This document shows, one piece after another, positions 36,626 through 45,211 of a DNA stretch of 64,000 nucleotides (positions within the stretch are counted from its first letter, which is position 1; each line of letters opens with the position of its first letter). Below the pieces are notes generated by a model. The model did no database searches, had not been told where the DNA came from, and saw only the letters and a list, made by a program, of their open reading frames with translations. A program made the translations under genes and the position numbers. Source of the DNA: Calditrichota bacterium (GTDB lineage: Bacteria; Calditrichota; Calditrichia; Calditrichales; J004); the NCBI GenBank assembly GCA_024277115.1, contig JAJRVW010000145.1, forward strand, positions 1-64,000, written 5' to 3'.

Positions 36626-37621
36626 TTACGGTATCTTTCTAAAATAAGTATTTGCCAGAACTATTTCCAAAAGTAATGCGAGCAAGCCGAACGCCAAAAA
36701 ATATTTAAACAACTCCTCGTATCGTGTAAACTCTTTTACCTCAATCTGGGTTTTCTCCAGTTCACTGATTTCTTTGTAAACTTCTTTTAGCTTTTTTGTA
36801 TCCGTTGCCCTAAAATATTTTGCGTTGGTCAAGTTGGCAATTTCCTTTAAAACCTCTTCGTCAATCTCAACCTGCATCGGCACATATTTTTTTCCGAAAA
36901 ACGGGTCTTCAACCGGGTACATGGCTGTTCCGCGTGTTCCGGCGCCGATGGTATAAATTTTAATATCAAACGCTTTGGCAATCTGCGCGGCTGTAATTGG
37001 CGCAACCTGTCCGCGATTGTTTACACCGTCCGTCAATAGAATCACAATTTTGCTTTTTGCTTTGCTGTCCCTTAAACGGTTTACAGCATTCACAATGCCC
37101 ATTCCAATTGCGGTACCATCCCAGTTTTTATCGGCGACTTTTATGTCTTCCAATAAGGTGAGCAACACGCCATAATCCAACGTAAGCGGGCATTGGGTAA
37201 AACTTTCCCCGGCAAAAACGACCATGCCAAGACGGTCATTACTACGACTTTTTATAAACTCCCTGGCAACACTTTTGGCTGCCTCAAGCCGGTTATTGGG
37301 CTTAAAATCCTCAGCCAACATGCTGGACGACACATCCATGGCCAGTACAATATCCACGCCCTCCGTTAAAATTTCTTCTTCCTTGCTGCTGCTTTGTGGG
37401 CGTGCAAGTGCGAGTATAAAGCCTGTAAAGGCCAGCAACCGTAAGATAAGCAATACGGGCATCAATCGCTGTTTTAGGCTTTTGCCGATTCTTTTTACAA
37501 GGTTTACATCGGAGTATTTTAACTGGGCATTTTTACGGGCAGTCCCTTTTAAATGCCAATAAATGATACCGGGTATTAGAATGAATAAGAGTAAATAATA
37601 CGGGTCACGAAATTCAAACAT
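36626..37621 (-). CDS. batA: BatA, VWA-domain membrane protein
   Basis: The 331-residue product has N-terminal helices (about 8-24 and 55-75), a VWA domain (about 85-280) and a C-terminal helix. MIDAS residues are seen in DVSSSM near residue 95, in WDGTAIGMG and in LLTDGVNNRG. It is a paralogue of the neighbouring BatB, and the pair is the hallmark of the Bat operon. It begins 3 nt after the stop of the upstream BatD-like gene. Confidence 0.93.
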   Translation of the reverse strand: MFEFRDPYYLLLFILIPGIIYWHLKGTARKNAQLKYSDVNLVKRIGKSLKQRLMPVLLILRLLAFTGFILALARPQSSSKEEEILTEGVDIVLAMDVSSSMLAEDFKPNNRLEAAKSVAREFIKSRSNDRLGMVVFAGESFTQCPLTLDYGVLLTLLEDIKVADKNWDGTAIGMGIVNAVNRLRDSKAKSKIVILLTDGVNNRGQVAPITAAQIAKAFDIKIYTIGAGTRGTAMYPVEDPFFGKKYVPMQVEIDEEVLKEIANLTNAKYFRATDTKKLKEVYKEISELEKTQIEVKEFTRYEELFKYFLAFGLLALLLEIVLANTYFRKIP

Positions 37622-37624
37622 AAT

Positions 37625-38635
37625 CTAATTTATTTCTTTCAAAACTTTTTGTTGTTCAGGGTTTTTGGGTTGCTCTGCTTCAGCTTCAACTTCGGGTTTG
37701 TCATCAACAAAAAGAAGTTTTGTATCGTTGATAAATTTTAAGGTTTCTTTTTTAATTTCCTCGGTCAGACTTAATTCCGGAATATGTTTGGCAAATTTAA
37801 CAAGGTCCGATTCTCGTAAAATGTGCGCAAGTTCCAACTGTTTTTCCTGATCTATATGATCAACTATTTCACGTAGAATTTCATCGGTTGTTTCTTCCAT
37901 TGCCGAGATAAAATAGCGTCCTTCCAGATATTTCCGCACTATTTCCGAAAGCCGGATATAAAACTTTTTAACCTGTTCTTTTTCCAGATAATCCGATTTA
38001 TAAAGTTCGGCCAGTTCTTCCAGGGCAATTTCATGCGCTGGCCTTGGCTTAGGTGGCGGCGAAAAAAGATACCCTTTCTCCTGTTTTTGCTTCCAGGCGC
38101 GATAGCCAAAATATCCAGCGAGGAGAAGCAACAAAACTATGGCCAGCATCGAGTACCAAAACATATAGTCAAAAGGGAAATCGATCGGTGGTTTTACATC
38201 TTTCATCTCCGGTTTCTCTTCACCAGAGAGAATCGATTTTACAAAGATATCGATCGGTGAAGCATCGATGATTTTATAATTATGTGTGGAATCCGGGAAG
38301 TAAGCAATTGGAAACGCCGGAATGGTGTACTTACCTGTATCGTAAACGGAGATTGTAAAGTCATATCTCCGGGTGATGATACCATCATTTTCTTCCGGTT
38401 CACTAAAATTATATTCCTTAATCTCAAAAGCGCCGAGGTGTAAACCTTCGCCGGGCTGCTCTACCCGTAATCCTTCTTTTGAACGGATAATAATTGAATA
38501 GTGGATACGGTCTCCAATAAATATTTCTGCCGTATCTACTTTGGACTGCACCTCGATTAAGGGTGTCTGGGCCAGGAGGTCGGTTGAAAAAACAAACCCA
38601 AAAATTGATAATAGTATAAGTATTTTTTTTAACAT
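37625..38635 (-). CDS. BatD-like beta-domain membrane protein (DUF4381-type)
   Basis: The 336-residue protein has a signal peptide, an N-terminal beta-sandwich (about 28-130; SKVDTAEIFIGDRIHYSI, DTGKYTIPAFPIAYF), a membrane helix (about 158-178) and a cytoplasmic helical domain. The cytoplasmic part resembles the DUF4381/BatD tail (EIALEELAELYKSDYLEKEQVKKFYIRLSEIVRKYLEGR). It lies immediately before BatA with a 3-nt gap. It is one of three BatD-like proteins in this operon. Confidence 0.78.
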   Translation of the reverse strand: MLKKILILLSIFGFVFSTDLLAQTPLIEVQSKVDTAEIFIGDRIHYSIIIRSKEGLRVEQPGEGLHLGAFEIKEYNFSEPEENDGIITRRYDFTISVYDTGKYTIPAFPIAYFPDSTHNYKIIDASPIDIFVKSILSGEEKPEMKDVKPPIDFPFDYMFWYSMLAIVLLLLLAGYFGYRAWKQKQEKGYLFSPPPKPRPAHEIALEELAELYKSDYLEKEQVKKFYIRLSEIVRKYLEGRYFISAMEETTDEILREIVDHIDQEKQLELAHILRESDLVKFAKHIPELSLTEEIKKETLKFINDTKLLFVDDKPEVEAEAEQPKNPEQQKVLKEIN

Positions 38636-38915
38636 TTTATTTAAACTTAATGATACTCTCTCGTTGCTAATCTCCCGATTAGCTACGTGCTTGTTGGGAA
38701 ACTTGGCTTCCCAAAAAAAATTCTCTCGAACAATAATCTTTTTAAAAGCAGGACTTTTGTGCCGTTTTGGTTATAAAAACCTGCGCTGTCTGGAGACAGT
38801 TCCTACCGTCATTGATTCGCCTCATGTCTACCTCTTGCAAAAGTCCGGTTTATAAAAAGCGAGCAGGAGCAAGAGAATGAGTACGAAAAAGAGTTTAATC
38901 CACCAAAAATAGAAT
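38636..38915. other. 280-nt gap holding a cluster of hairpins
   Basis: No gene is seen. Inverted repeats are GCTAATC/GATTAGC (38666-38683), TTGGGAA/TTCCCAA (38694-38714), GGTT/AACC (38769-38781), CTGTCT/AGACAG (38786-38799) and a wider pair GGACTTTTG (38751-38759)/CAAAAGTCC (38838-38846). The last pair encloses the two before it. The gap splits the Bat operon between the lipoprotein gene and the DUF4381-like gene. It may be a REP/MITE-type insert or a structured leader. Confidence 0.5.
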
Positions 38916-39842
38916 TTACTGTACCCGATCCACATATATTTCTACATTATTGGCTTTCATCAACCTCTCGGCTAATTTTTGGTAAGCCTCCTGCTGGCGT
39001 TGAAAAGCCAAATCACGTGCTGCCTGCTCTGCTACTTCTTTAAATGGTTTTTGTTTTATCACTTTTTCATTTTCATCTTTTTCGGCATAGCGTTCTTTAT
39101 TGGCCTTGTAAAAAAGTTGGGCATCAGTTGCCGTAATTTGCGGCTGGTCTTTCATTTCTGCCTGTAATATCCGTTCGGCCATCAAACTTTTCTGAATGCG
39201 AAAAGTCCCATCAACGACTTCTTTATCTTTATCCAGTCCCTGTTTTTTTGCCGAGTCGTACAAAAGTTCCTGAACAACAAATTGTTTTAAAAACTCCTGT
39301 TTTGCTTTTTTGTCGTTAAACTGGTTTTGCATATACGCCGGTAATTTGCCGATCTCAAAATCCAAATCACCTTGTGTTATTTTTCGTTTTCCAATTTCTG
39401 CCAATACCGCGCCGGGTCTTTTTTCTTCGATACTGTTTTTGTCCAACGCTGCTTGTTGCTGCATATAGCGATTGGCATCCTTGGTGCGTTTTAAGCGCTC
39501 CAGGCAATTTACAATCTTTTTACCCACTTCGTTTTGCAAACTACTTTGCGGATAAAGGTACTTTATTTTAAAATAGTATTGTAACGCTTTTTCATAATAA
39601 TTGATTCGCTCAAAATAAATATTGGCAATATTAAAATAGGTGCTTGCCTGGCGGTTCAGATCAATCTGATAATTATTGATATATTCAAGATATTCATCAA
39701 CCGCTGCCTGATAAAGGCCATTGGTGTAATACGAGTTTGCCAGTTGAAGTTTTAAATCAGCTGGCGCTAAAGCTTTGCCCTCCTGCTTACAAGAAAACAT
39801 CAGCAAGAGAGGAAACAGAATTAAGGAAAAAAATTTAATCAT
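38916..39842 (-). CDS. Lipoprotein with TPR repeats and SurA-like chaperone region
   Basis: The signal ends LMFSC, predicting lipidation at Cys18. Residues 30-130 are TPR repeats (LANSYYTNGLYQAAVDEY, NIANIYFERINYYEKALQYY). Residues about 143-300 resemble the helical N-terminal region of SurA/PpiD-type chaperones (AEIGKRKITQGDLDFEIGKLP ... KQEFLKQFVVQELLYDSAKKQG ... FKEVAEQAARDL). No parvulin isomerase domain is evident. It may hold outer-membrane clients in the periplasm. It belongs to the Bat transcription group. Confidence 0.75.
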   Translation of the reverse strand: MIKFFSLILFPLLLMFSCKQEGKALAPADLKLQLANSYYTNGLYQAAVDEYLEYINNYQIDLNRQASTYFNIANIYFERINYYEKALQYYFKIKYLYPQSSLQNEVGKKIVNCLERLKRTKDANRYMQQQAALDKNSIEEKRPGAVLAEIGKRKITQGDLDFEIGKLPAYMQNQFNDKKAKQEFLKQFVVQELLYDSAKKQGLDKDKEVVDGTFRIQKSLMAERILQAEMKDQPQITATDAQLFYKANKERYAEKDENEKVIKQKPFKEVAEQAARDLAFQRQQEAYQKLAERLMKANNVEIYVDRVQ

Positions 39843-39881
39843 TTAAAATGTATTTTATAAAGTACAATTTCTTCAGTTATT

Positions 39882-40739
39882 TTAGAACCAAATCCGCACG
39901 CCCAACTCGGGCCCATAAAGCGAACTGCCCGGATCAACAGACGGAACCAATGTTTTATATGCCCCATAAAGTTCGAAATTTTCAAGATGTAAGCCGCCGC
40001 CAAATTCAAAATCAAATAAAAAAGGTGTTTCCGGCGCATCCAGCTGATCGATGATCGGCGCAAAACCAATGCGACCATTTAAACTAAAAGGGTTGGCTAC
40101 AAACCATTGCGCATCGATGGCCATTTCCAGCCCAAAATCCGGGTCTTTACGTTTATCCGGATTTATTACTTTTAGCCCTATATTTCCTCCAAATAACAGG
40201 TTTTCATCCGCATAAAAAAGGTTTCTATACGCCACGCTGATAATTTGAGTATGGTCGGTGCTTGTTGATAAATTTTCCCGATAATCGATAAAGTCCAGGG
40301 CAAAACCATGTTTGCCAAAAAGTTGAAATTGTGTATTAAGCCGCAAACCCGTTGTGCGCGAATCAATCTGCTGATAGCCGCCGCTAATCCGCCCTAAGAA
40401 TATTTTGCCCTCGTGTCCCGTTTGTGCAATCCCGGCAGGGTCAAACGGAAATGCCCCAAAAGAGACCTGATCATCGACCAGGCTGTTGGCGCCAGTTTCT
40501 TCCACTTCATCATCCTCATCCGAGTCACTCAGGATAATCTCCATCCCAACATTAAAAAAGAAGGAAAGCCAGCCGCCATCATCATCGTCATCATCATTAT
40601 GCGAGCTGCCTTTTTTACCTTTGTTGGCATCTTCAAAGTCACCTAATTTCCCTTTTTTATCCTGTGCGTACAGATCGGTCATCATACTAGTAAGTAATAA
40701 TCCGCAAAGAATAAAAATGCCAAAATTCATTTTTTTCAT
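39882..40739 (-). CDS. Probable outer-membrane beta-barrel with acidic N-terminal segment
   Basis: After a signal peptide (cleavage near DLYAQ), residues 30-90 include runs of Asp and Glu (six Asp in a row near 49-54 and DSDEDDEVEE near 71-80). The rest (about 100-285) alternates polar and aromatic residues in short strands and ends GVRIWF, a C-terminal aromatic typical of barrels. No family was recognised. The acidic segment could bind calcium, but this is inference. It lies within the Bat operon. Confidence 0.65.
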   Translation of the reverse strand: MKKMNFGIFILCGLLLTSMMTDLYAQDKKGKLGDFEDANKGKKGSSHNDDDDDDGGWLSFFFNVGMEIILSDSDEDDEVEETGANSLVDDQVSFGAFPFDPAGIAQTGHEGKIFLGRISGGYQQIDSRTTGLRLNTQFQLFGKHGFALDFIDYRENLSTSTDHTQIISVAYRNLFYADENLLFGGNIGLKVINPDKRKDPDFGLEMAIDAQWFVANPFSLNGRIGFAPIIDQLDAPETPFLFDFEFGGGLHLENFELYGAYKTLVPSVDPGSSLYGPELGVRIWF

Positions 40740-40777
40740 AATCCTACCTGCACCTTTTTGAACAGGCCTTAATAAAC

Positions 40778-41779
40778 TCAGGCCGAACGCCTTCGTTCCC
40801 GCATTCTAAAAAAACGTGTAATGGGCTCGATATATGAACGGTCCGTCAAAATATCGATATGGTCCACGCCAATGGACCGGAACAAGCGGGAGAGCGCATC
40901 GCGTTGTTTGGACGCCGTTTGATAAAAAGTATTGCGGATATGCGCATCGCCCGCGTCAACAGTCACCGTCTCGCCCGTTTCGGCATCTTGTAATTCGATC
41001 AAACCCACATTCGGTAAAGAGACTTCACGCGGGTCGGTAATGCTGATGGCGATTATATCGTGCTTACGGTTGGCGACATGTAATGATTTCTCAAAATTCT
41101 CGGTAAGGAAATCCGAGATTAAAAAGACCGTACTTTTGCGTTTGATGATCCGGCTCAAATGCTCGAGCGCCACATTTAAATCTGTGCTGGAATCCTGTGG
41201 TTTGTAAAAAAGTATCTCGCGGATTACACGAAGCACATGTTTTTTGCCTTTACGCGGTGGAATAAATTTTTCGATTTTATCCGAAAAGATCATCAAGCCA
41301 ACTTTATCATTATTTTTTATGGCCGAAAAGGCTAAAGCAGCCGAAAGCTCCGCGGCAATTTCCCTTTTAAATTGCTCGGCCGTTCCAAAATTCCCGCTGG
41401 AACTTACATCCACCAAAAGCATTACCGTCAGTTCACGTTCTTCATCAAAAACCTTTATAAACGGATGGCCCGCACGTGCGGATACATTCCAGTCGATGGT
41501 ACGCACATCATCACCCGGCTGGTATTCGCGCACCTCGGCAAACTCCATCCCACGCCCTTTAAAAACAGAGTGGTACTCGCCGGAGAACACTTCGTTTACA
41601 ACACTGCGTGTGGCCACCTCGATTTGCTTCACCTTTTTTAATATCTCGCGGGTTTTAGCTTCCTGGGACAGCTCTTCCTGCAATCCAGGCGACGTTGCCG
41701 GAGATTTCAAGAACAAAATGATGGCAACGGTAATTACCACAAGGGCAAATGCAATCAGGCTGATGTATAGTAATGTCAT
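40778..41779 (-). CDS. DUF58 domain protein of the Bat/MoxR system
   Basis: From the ATG at 41779 the protein has 333 residues. One membrane helix (about 3-25) is followed by a DUF58/VWA-like domain. The hallmark GRGMEFAEVREYQPGDDVRTIDWNVSA is intact near residue 75, and DVSSSGNFGT forms a VWA-like metal site. DUF58 proteins accompany MoxR ATPases in most Bat operons. The longer frame to 41842 is not needed. Confidence 0.92.
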   Translation of the reverse strand: MTLLYISLIAFALVVITVAIILFLKSPATSPGLQEELSQEAKTREILKKVKQIEVATRSVVNEVFSGEYHSVFKGRGMEFAEVREYQPGDDVRTIDWNVSARAGHPFIKVFDEERELTVMLLVDVSSSGNFGTAEQFKREIAAELSAALAFSAIKNNDKVGLMIFSDKIEKFIPPRKGKKHVLRVIREILFYKPQDSSTDLNVALEHLSRIIKRKSTVFLISDFLTENFEKSLHVANRKHDIIAISITDPREVSLPNVGLIELQDAETGETVTVDAGDAHIRNTFYQTASKQRDALSRLFRSIGVDHIDILTDRSYIEPITRFFRMRERRRSA

Positions 41780-41860
41780 AATTATTCTGTCAAAAAAATC
41801 AATAAAAGTAGTGGAAAAAAACTTAATCCTGCAATAATCCAATCTTACAATCTTTCAATC

Positions 41861-42850
41861 CTAGGGCACTTCTACACGGTTTAGTACTTTGCGGATTACA
41901 TCTTCAGTGCTCATATCTTCCGCTTCTGCCTCGTACGATAAAACCACCCGGTGGCGCATTACATCCATCCCGATGGAGCGAATATCTTCGGGCGTAACAT
42001 AACCGCGACGGTTCAGAAAAGCATGTGCTTTGGCTGCAAGGGTCAGCGAAATTGAAGCGCGTGGGCTTGCGCCAAAAGTGATCAAATCTTTTAAATCGTT
42101 CAAACCGTACTCTGCCGGTTCGCGCGTGGCAAAAACAATATCAATAATATACTTTTCGATTTTTTCATCCACGTAAACATCTTTTACAACATTACGTGCG
42201 CTGATTATTTCTTCAGGGGAAATGACGGCATTTACCGTGGCCGGGGTGCCTCTTGTCTGCCGACGGATGATTTCGAGCTCTTCTTCCTTTGTTGGGTAGC
42301 CTACGCTAATTTTTAGCATAAACCTATCGACCTGCGCTTCGGGCAAAGGATACGTCCCCTCTTGTTCGATTGGATTCTGGGTGGCCAAAACCAGAAAGGG
42401 GTCTTCCAACGGGAAGGTATTTTCGCCGATGGTAACCTGGCGTTCCTGCATGGCTTCCAGTAGCGCGCTTTGTACTTTTGCCGGAGAGCGGTTAATCTCG
42501 TCGGCTAAAATCAGGTTGCTAAACAAAGGCCCTTTCTTTGTCGTAAAAGTGCCCTCTTTTTGATTATAGATCAGCGTTCCAATCAAATCGGCCGGTAACA
42601 AATCAGGCGTGAATTGTATACGCTGGAACTTTGTTTTGATGGATTCCGAAAGCGTTTTTACTGTGAGCGTTTTAGCAAGGCCGGGCACGCCTTCCAATAA
42701 AATATGCCCGTTGGAAAGCAAACCAATCAACAGCCGTTCTATCATATAATTTTGGCCGACAATTACTTTTGAAACTTCTGCTTTTATTTTTTCAACAAAA
42801 ATACTTTCCTGTTCCACTTTTTCATTGATGGCTTTAATATCCGGGTTCAT
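41861..42850 (-). CDS. MoxR-family AAA ATPase
   Basis: The 329 residues match the MoxR family. They show Walker A GVPGLAKT, Walker B LILADEINRSP, the sensor ATQNPIEQEGTYPLPEAQVDRF, and a C-terminal lid with GASPRAS. MoxR ATPases act as chaperone-like partners of VWA proteins. AGGAG lies 5 nt before the ATG. It is followed by the DUF58 gene and preceded by a BatD-like gene. Confidence 0.96.
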   Translation of the reverse strand: MNPDIKAINEKVEQESIFVEKIKAEVSKVIVGQNYMIERLLIGLLSNGHILLEGVPGLAKTLTVKTLSESIKTKFQRIQFTPDLLPADLIGTLIYNQKEGTFTTKKGPLFSNLILADEINRSPAKVQSALLEAMQERQVTIGENTFPLEDPFLVLATQNPIEQEGTYPLPEAQVDRFMLKISVGYPTKEEELEIIRRQTRGTPATVNAVISPEEIISARNVVKDVYVDEKIEKYIIDIVFATREPAEYGLNDLKDLITFGASPRASISLTLAAKAHAFLNRRGYVTPEDIRSIGMDVMRHRVVLSYEAEAEDMSTEDVIRKVLNRVEVP

Positions 42851-42866
42851 AATTGCTCCTGAAATT

Positions 42867-43793
42867 CTATTTTTCTTGTTCGTTTTTATCGATTGTCTCT
42901 AACACATGTTCAATACTGTCATAAAACAAATGTAATTCAGAGATTTCAATCTCTTCGCCTGCAAAGCTTGCCAGCTCCGCCTTGGAATACATCGTTTCAA
43001 TTTTTAAGATCATATCTTGTGGGATATTTAATTCTGCCAGTCTGTCCCTTACAATTGCCGAATCCACATTGCCGGGAATTGAAAATTTTTCTGAGATATA
43101 ACTGTTCAATAATTTTTTTAACTCCGAAATTATTTCTTTTCTTGCACCACTGGTCAGATGGATTGTGTCTCTTAATAACGTAAGATATTTTTGTTCCAAA
43201 GTTATGGGGACCTCATCCGTTTCATCCACTTGCCGGCGCTGCATATAGCGCACCAGAAAATAAATCACCGCAATAAAAAAAGCTGCTAACAACAACCACA
43301 GCATAATTGTTCCGGGAACAAATTCATCATCCATACTTGCTGTTGGTTCGCCAATTTTAACTGAAATTCTCTGGGCCAGCAGTGTCTCGGTTTTCTTTAA
43401 AAGATTATCTTTATATTCAATGGTCAGGCCATCAATATAAGCCATGCCCATCTCAATGGCCTTAAAATAATAAGTAACCCGCCGGATAGATTTGGGTTGC
43501 CCTTGATCATCGGTGATGAGCTGGTTTGATGAACCACTACCCCTCAAAGTAAGGTTAGAAACAATCGGATCACCGACATCCTTTATGGTGTACCGGTCAA
43601 GTTCACCTTGCCAGGATAATTCTACCTGATAAATTATTTCTTCATTTAGCGCTACATTATCCTTTTCTACAAAGGTTTTTAAATGGATTTGGTGGGAAGT
43701 TGAATCGGCATGCTGCGCCAGAAGTATTGACCGTGAAATTAAGAAAACCGTCCAAAACAACATGTGGACGGCCCTAAAATTAATACGTTTCAT
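42867..43793 (-). CDS. BatD-like membrane protein at the head of the Bat operon
   Basis: The 308 residues have an N-terminal signal (about 8-26), a beta-sandwich (about 35-150; VEKDNVALNEEIIYQVELSW, RVTYYFKAIEMGMAYI), a membrane helix (about 162-182) and a cytoplasmic helical region with LLNSYISEKFSIPG. It is shorter than BatD but of the same plan. It starts the main operon, 16 nt before MoxR. A 132-nt gap upstream probably holds the promoter. Confidence 0.75.
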   Translation of the reverse strand: MKRINFRAVHMLFWTVFLISRSILLAQHADSTSHQIHLKTFVEKDNVALNEEIIYQVELSWQGELDRYTIKDVGDPIVSNLTLRGSGSSNQLITDDQGQPKSIRRVTYYFKAIEMGMAYIDGLTIEYKDNLLKKTETLLAQRISVKIGEPTASMDDEFVPGTIMLWLLLAAFFIAVIYFLVRYMQRRQVDETDEVPITLEQKYLTLLRDTIHLTSGARKEIISELKKLLNSYISEKFSIPGNVDSAIVRDRLAELNIPQDMILKIETMYSKAELASFAGEEIEISELHLFYDSIEHVLETIDKNEQEK

Positions 43794-43925
43794 GAGACAT
43801 ATTTTCTTTGTTTTAATAAATCGATGGAGTTTATATACGCCGTTTTTTAATCCGATCTAAATATTATATTTTGCGCCCTGTTGCCCAACACTCCAAACAA
43901 CATAAAACAGGCATCTGGGACAAGA

Positions 43926-44321
43926 CTAATTGATCGAAGATTCTTTTAAAGAATCCTTTCCGATATTTTTAAACATGGGCAATTCATTTATATCTTTGCC
44001 CAAGGTCTCTATTTCGTATAAAGCATCGTCTGCAAGTTCATGTTCCGGGTATTTTGTAGTAAACTCCACATAATATTTTTTTGCTTCATCGTATTGTTTC
44101 AGGTCATTGGCAAGGATAAAGCCTATCATAAACAGCGCTTTGGAGTTATTTTCACTATTGGGATAGTTTTCCACAAGGCCTTTATAATTTTTAACAGCTT
44201 CCTCAAAATTTTGCTCGGAATATGCTTTCTCTGCCTGGGAATAATATTCCTTCTCAGATAATTTTTGTGAACACGCAAATAAAATCAAACTAATTGAAAC
44301 AATGCTAAATAGGTATTTCAT
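43926..44321 (-). CDS. Small TPR lipoprotein
   Basis: The signal ends LILFAC, with lipidation predicted at Cys17. The mature part (131 residues in total) has two to three TPRs (EKAYSEQNFEEAVKNYKGLVENYP, ALFMIGFILANDLKQYDEAKKYY). It resembles the YbgF/BamD class but is short. GGAGG lies 7 nt before the ATG. Its neighbours suggest an envelope scaffold linked to the Bat operon or the outer-membrane assembly genes. Confidence 0.8.
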   Translation of the reverse strand: MKYLFSIVSISLILFACSQKLSEKEYYSQAEKAYSEQNFEEAVKNYKGLVENYPNSENNSKALFMIGFILANDLKQYDEAKKYYVEFTTKYPEHELADDALYEIETLGKDINELPMFKNIGKDSLKESSIN

Positions 44322-44504
44322 TGAATAGCCTCCAATATATCGTTGTATTTTAAACAGCCCTTAATTTATAGCTATGCCCGTATCAAATCAACAAAACTTA
44401 TAAAATGTAAAATAGACTTCGTTATTAAAAATCCGTTGGTTTAGAATGGAAAAACAATTCTACTTTGTTGGATAAATAAAGTTCTCAAAAAAATTACTTT
44501 TTTA

Positions 44505-45188
44505 TTAAAAAATTATACCAAAAAGAAAATGAAAACTATGCAATTTATATTTAAGCGGCCGGAGCTGACCAACCTGGCCAATGGGTTGCAAATTATTCAT
44601 ATAACGTAGTTCTGAAAACAGTCTGCGATAGGAAAAAGATAAGCCAATATTTAAAGACCAGCTGGTCCGGAAGCTATATGGGAAATTCTCATAGTCGCCT
44701 TGTATGTATTCAAAGTCATAATTATCCCAGTCAATTGTACCTCCCGTTATATCAATTTGCTCCCGGTTCTTTAATTTGGTTTTAGTAAAAGATTCGGTAT
44801 GGAAAGATGGGAAGAAACGAAATGACATCGAATAGCTTTTTTTCTCAATAAAGGGAAAATCAAAAACAAGGGCAAGGTCCATGCTTGTGCGCACGATATT
44901 TATATCATTTCGAAAAAGTAAATCGCCATAATAATTTTCCGTCCAAACCGGTTTATTTTTTATTAACCCACCTTGCTTTGACCAGAGAACTTCAGGGCTA
45001 ATTGAAAAAAAAGAGTTTATTGGGATATTCCGTTCCACGCCAAAAGAGTAATTATAGCTGGGAATGGCCTTTACACTATATAATTCCGAATAATTAAAAC
45101 CACCTTTAATAACCCAATTGTTTTTAGCATTCGCATTGTTTAAAAGGAAAAAAATAAAGATAAGAATATATGTTCTTTTGACTGGCAT
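44505..45188 (-). CDS. PorT-like outer-membrane beta-barrel
   Basis: The 227-residue protein has a signal (about 1-21) and a barrel of about eight strands, starting WVIKGGFNYSELYS and ending HFLFGIIF. This matches the PorT/outer-membrane beta-barrel group common in FCB bacteria, some of which are linked to type IX secretion. It lies 23 nt after the BamA-type gene and is probably co-transcribed. Confidence 0.7.
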   Translation of the reverse strand: MPVKRTYILIFIFFLLNNANAKNNWVIKGGFNYSELYSVKAIPSYNYSFGVERNIPINSFFSISPEVLWSKQGGLIKNKPVWTENYYGDLLFRNDINIVRTSMDLALVFDFPFIEKKSYSMSFRFFPSFHTESFTKTKLKNREQIDITGGTIDWDNYDFEYIQGDYENFPYSFRTSWSLNIGLSFSYRRLFSELRYMNNLQPIGQVGQLRPLKYKLHSFHFLFGIIF

Positions 45189-45211
45189 AATTAGTGTCCT
45201 AGTTTTTTTGG

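Noticed and set aside
35529..42850. MoxR-VWA genes as an anti-phage or ternary defence system
   Set aside because: The full BatA/B/C/D/E and DUF58 context identifies an aerotolerance operon.
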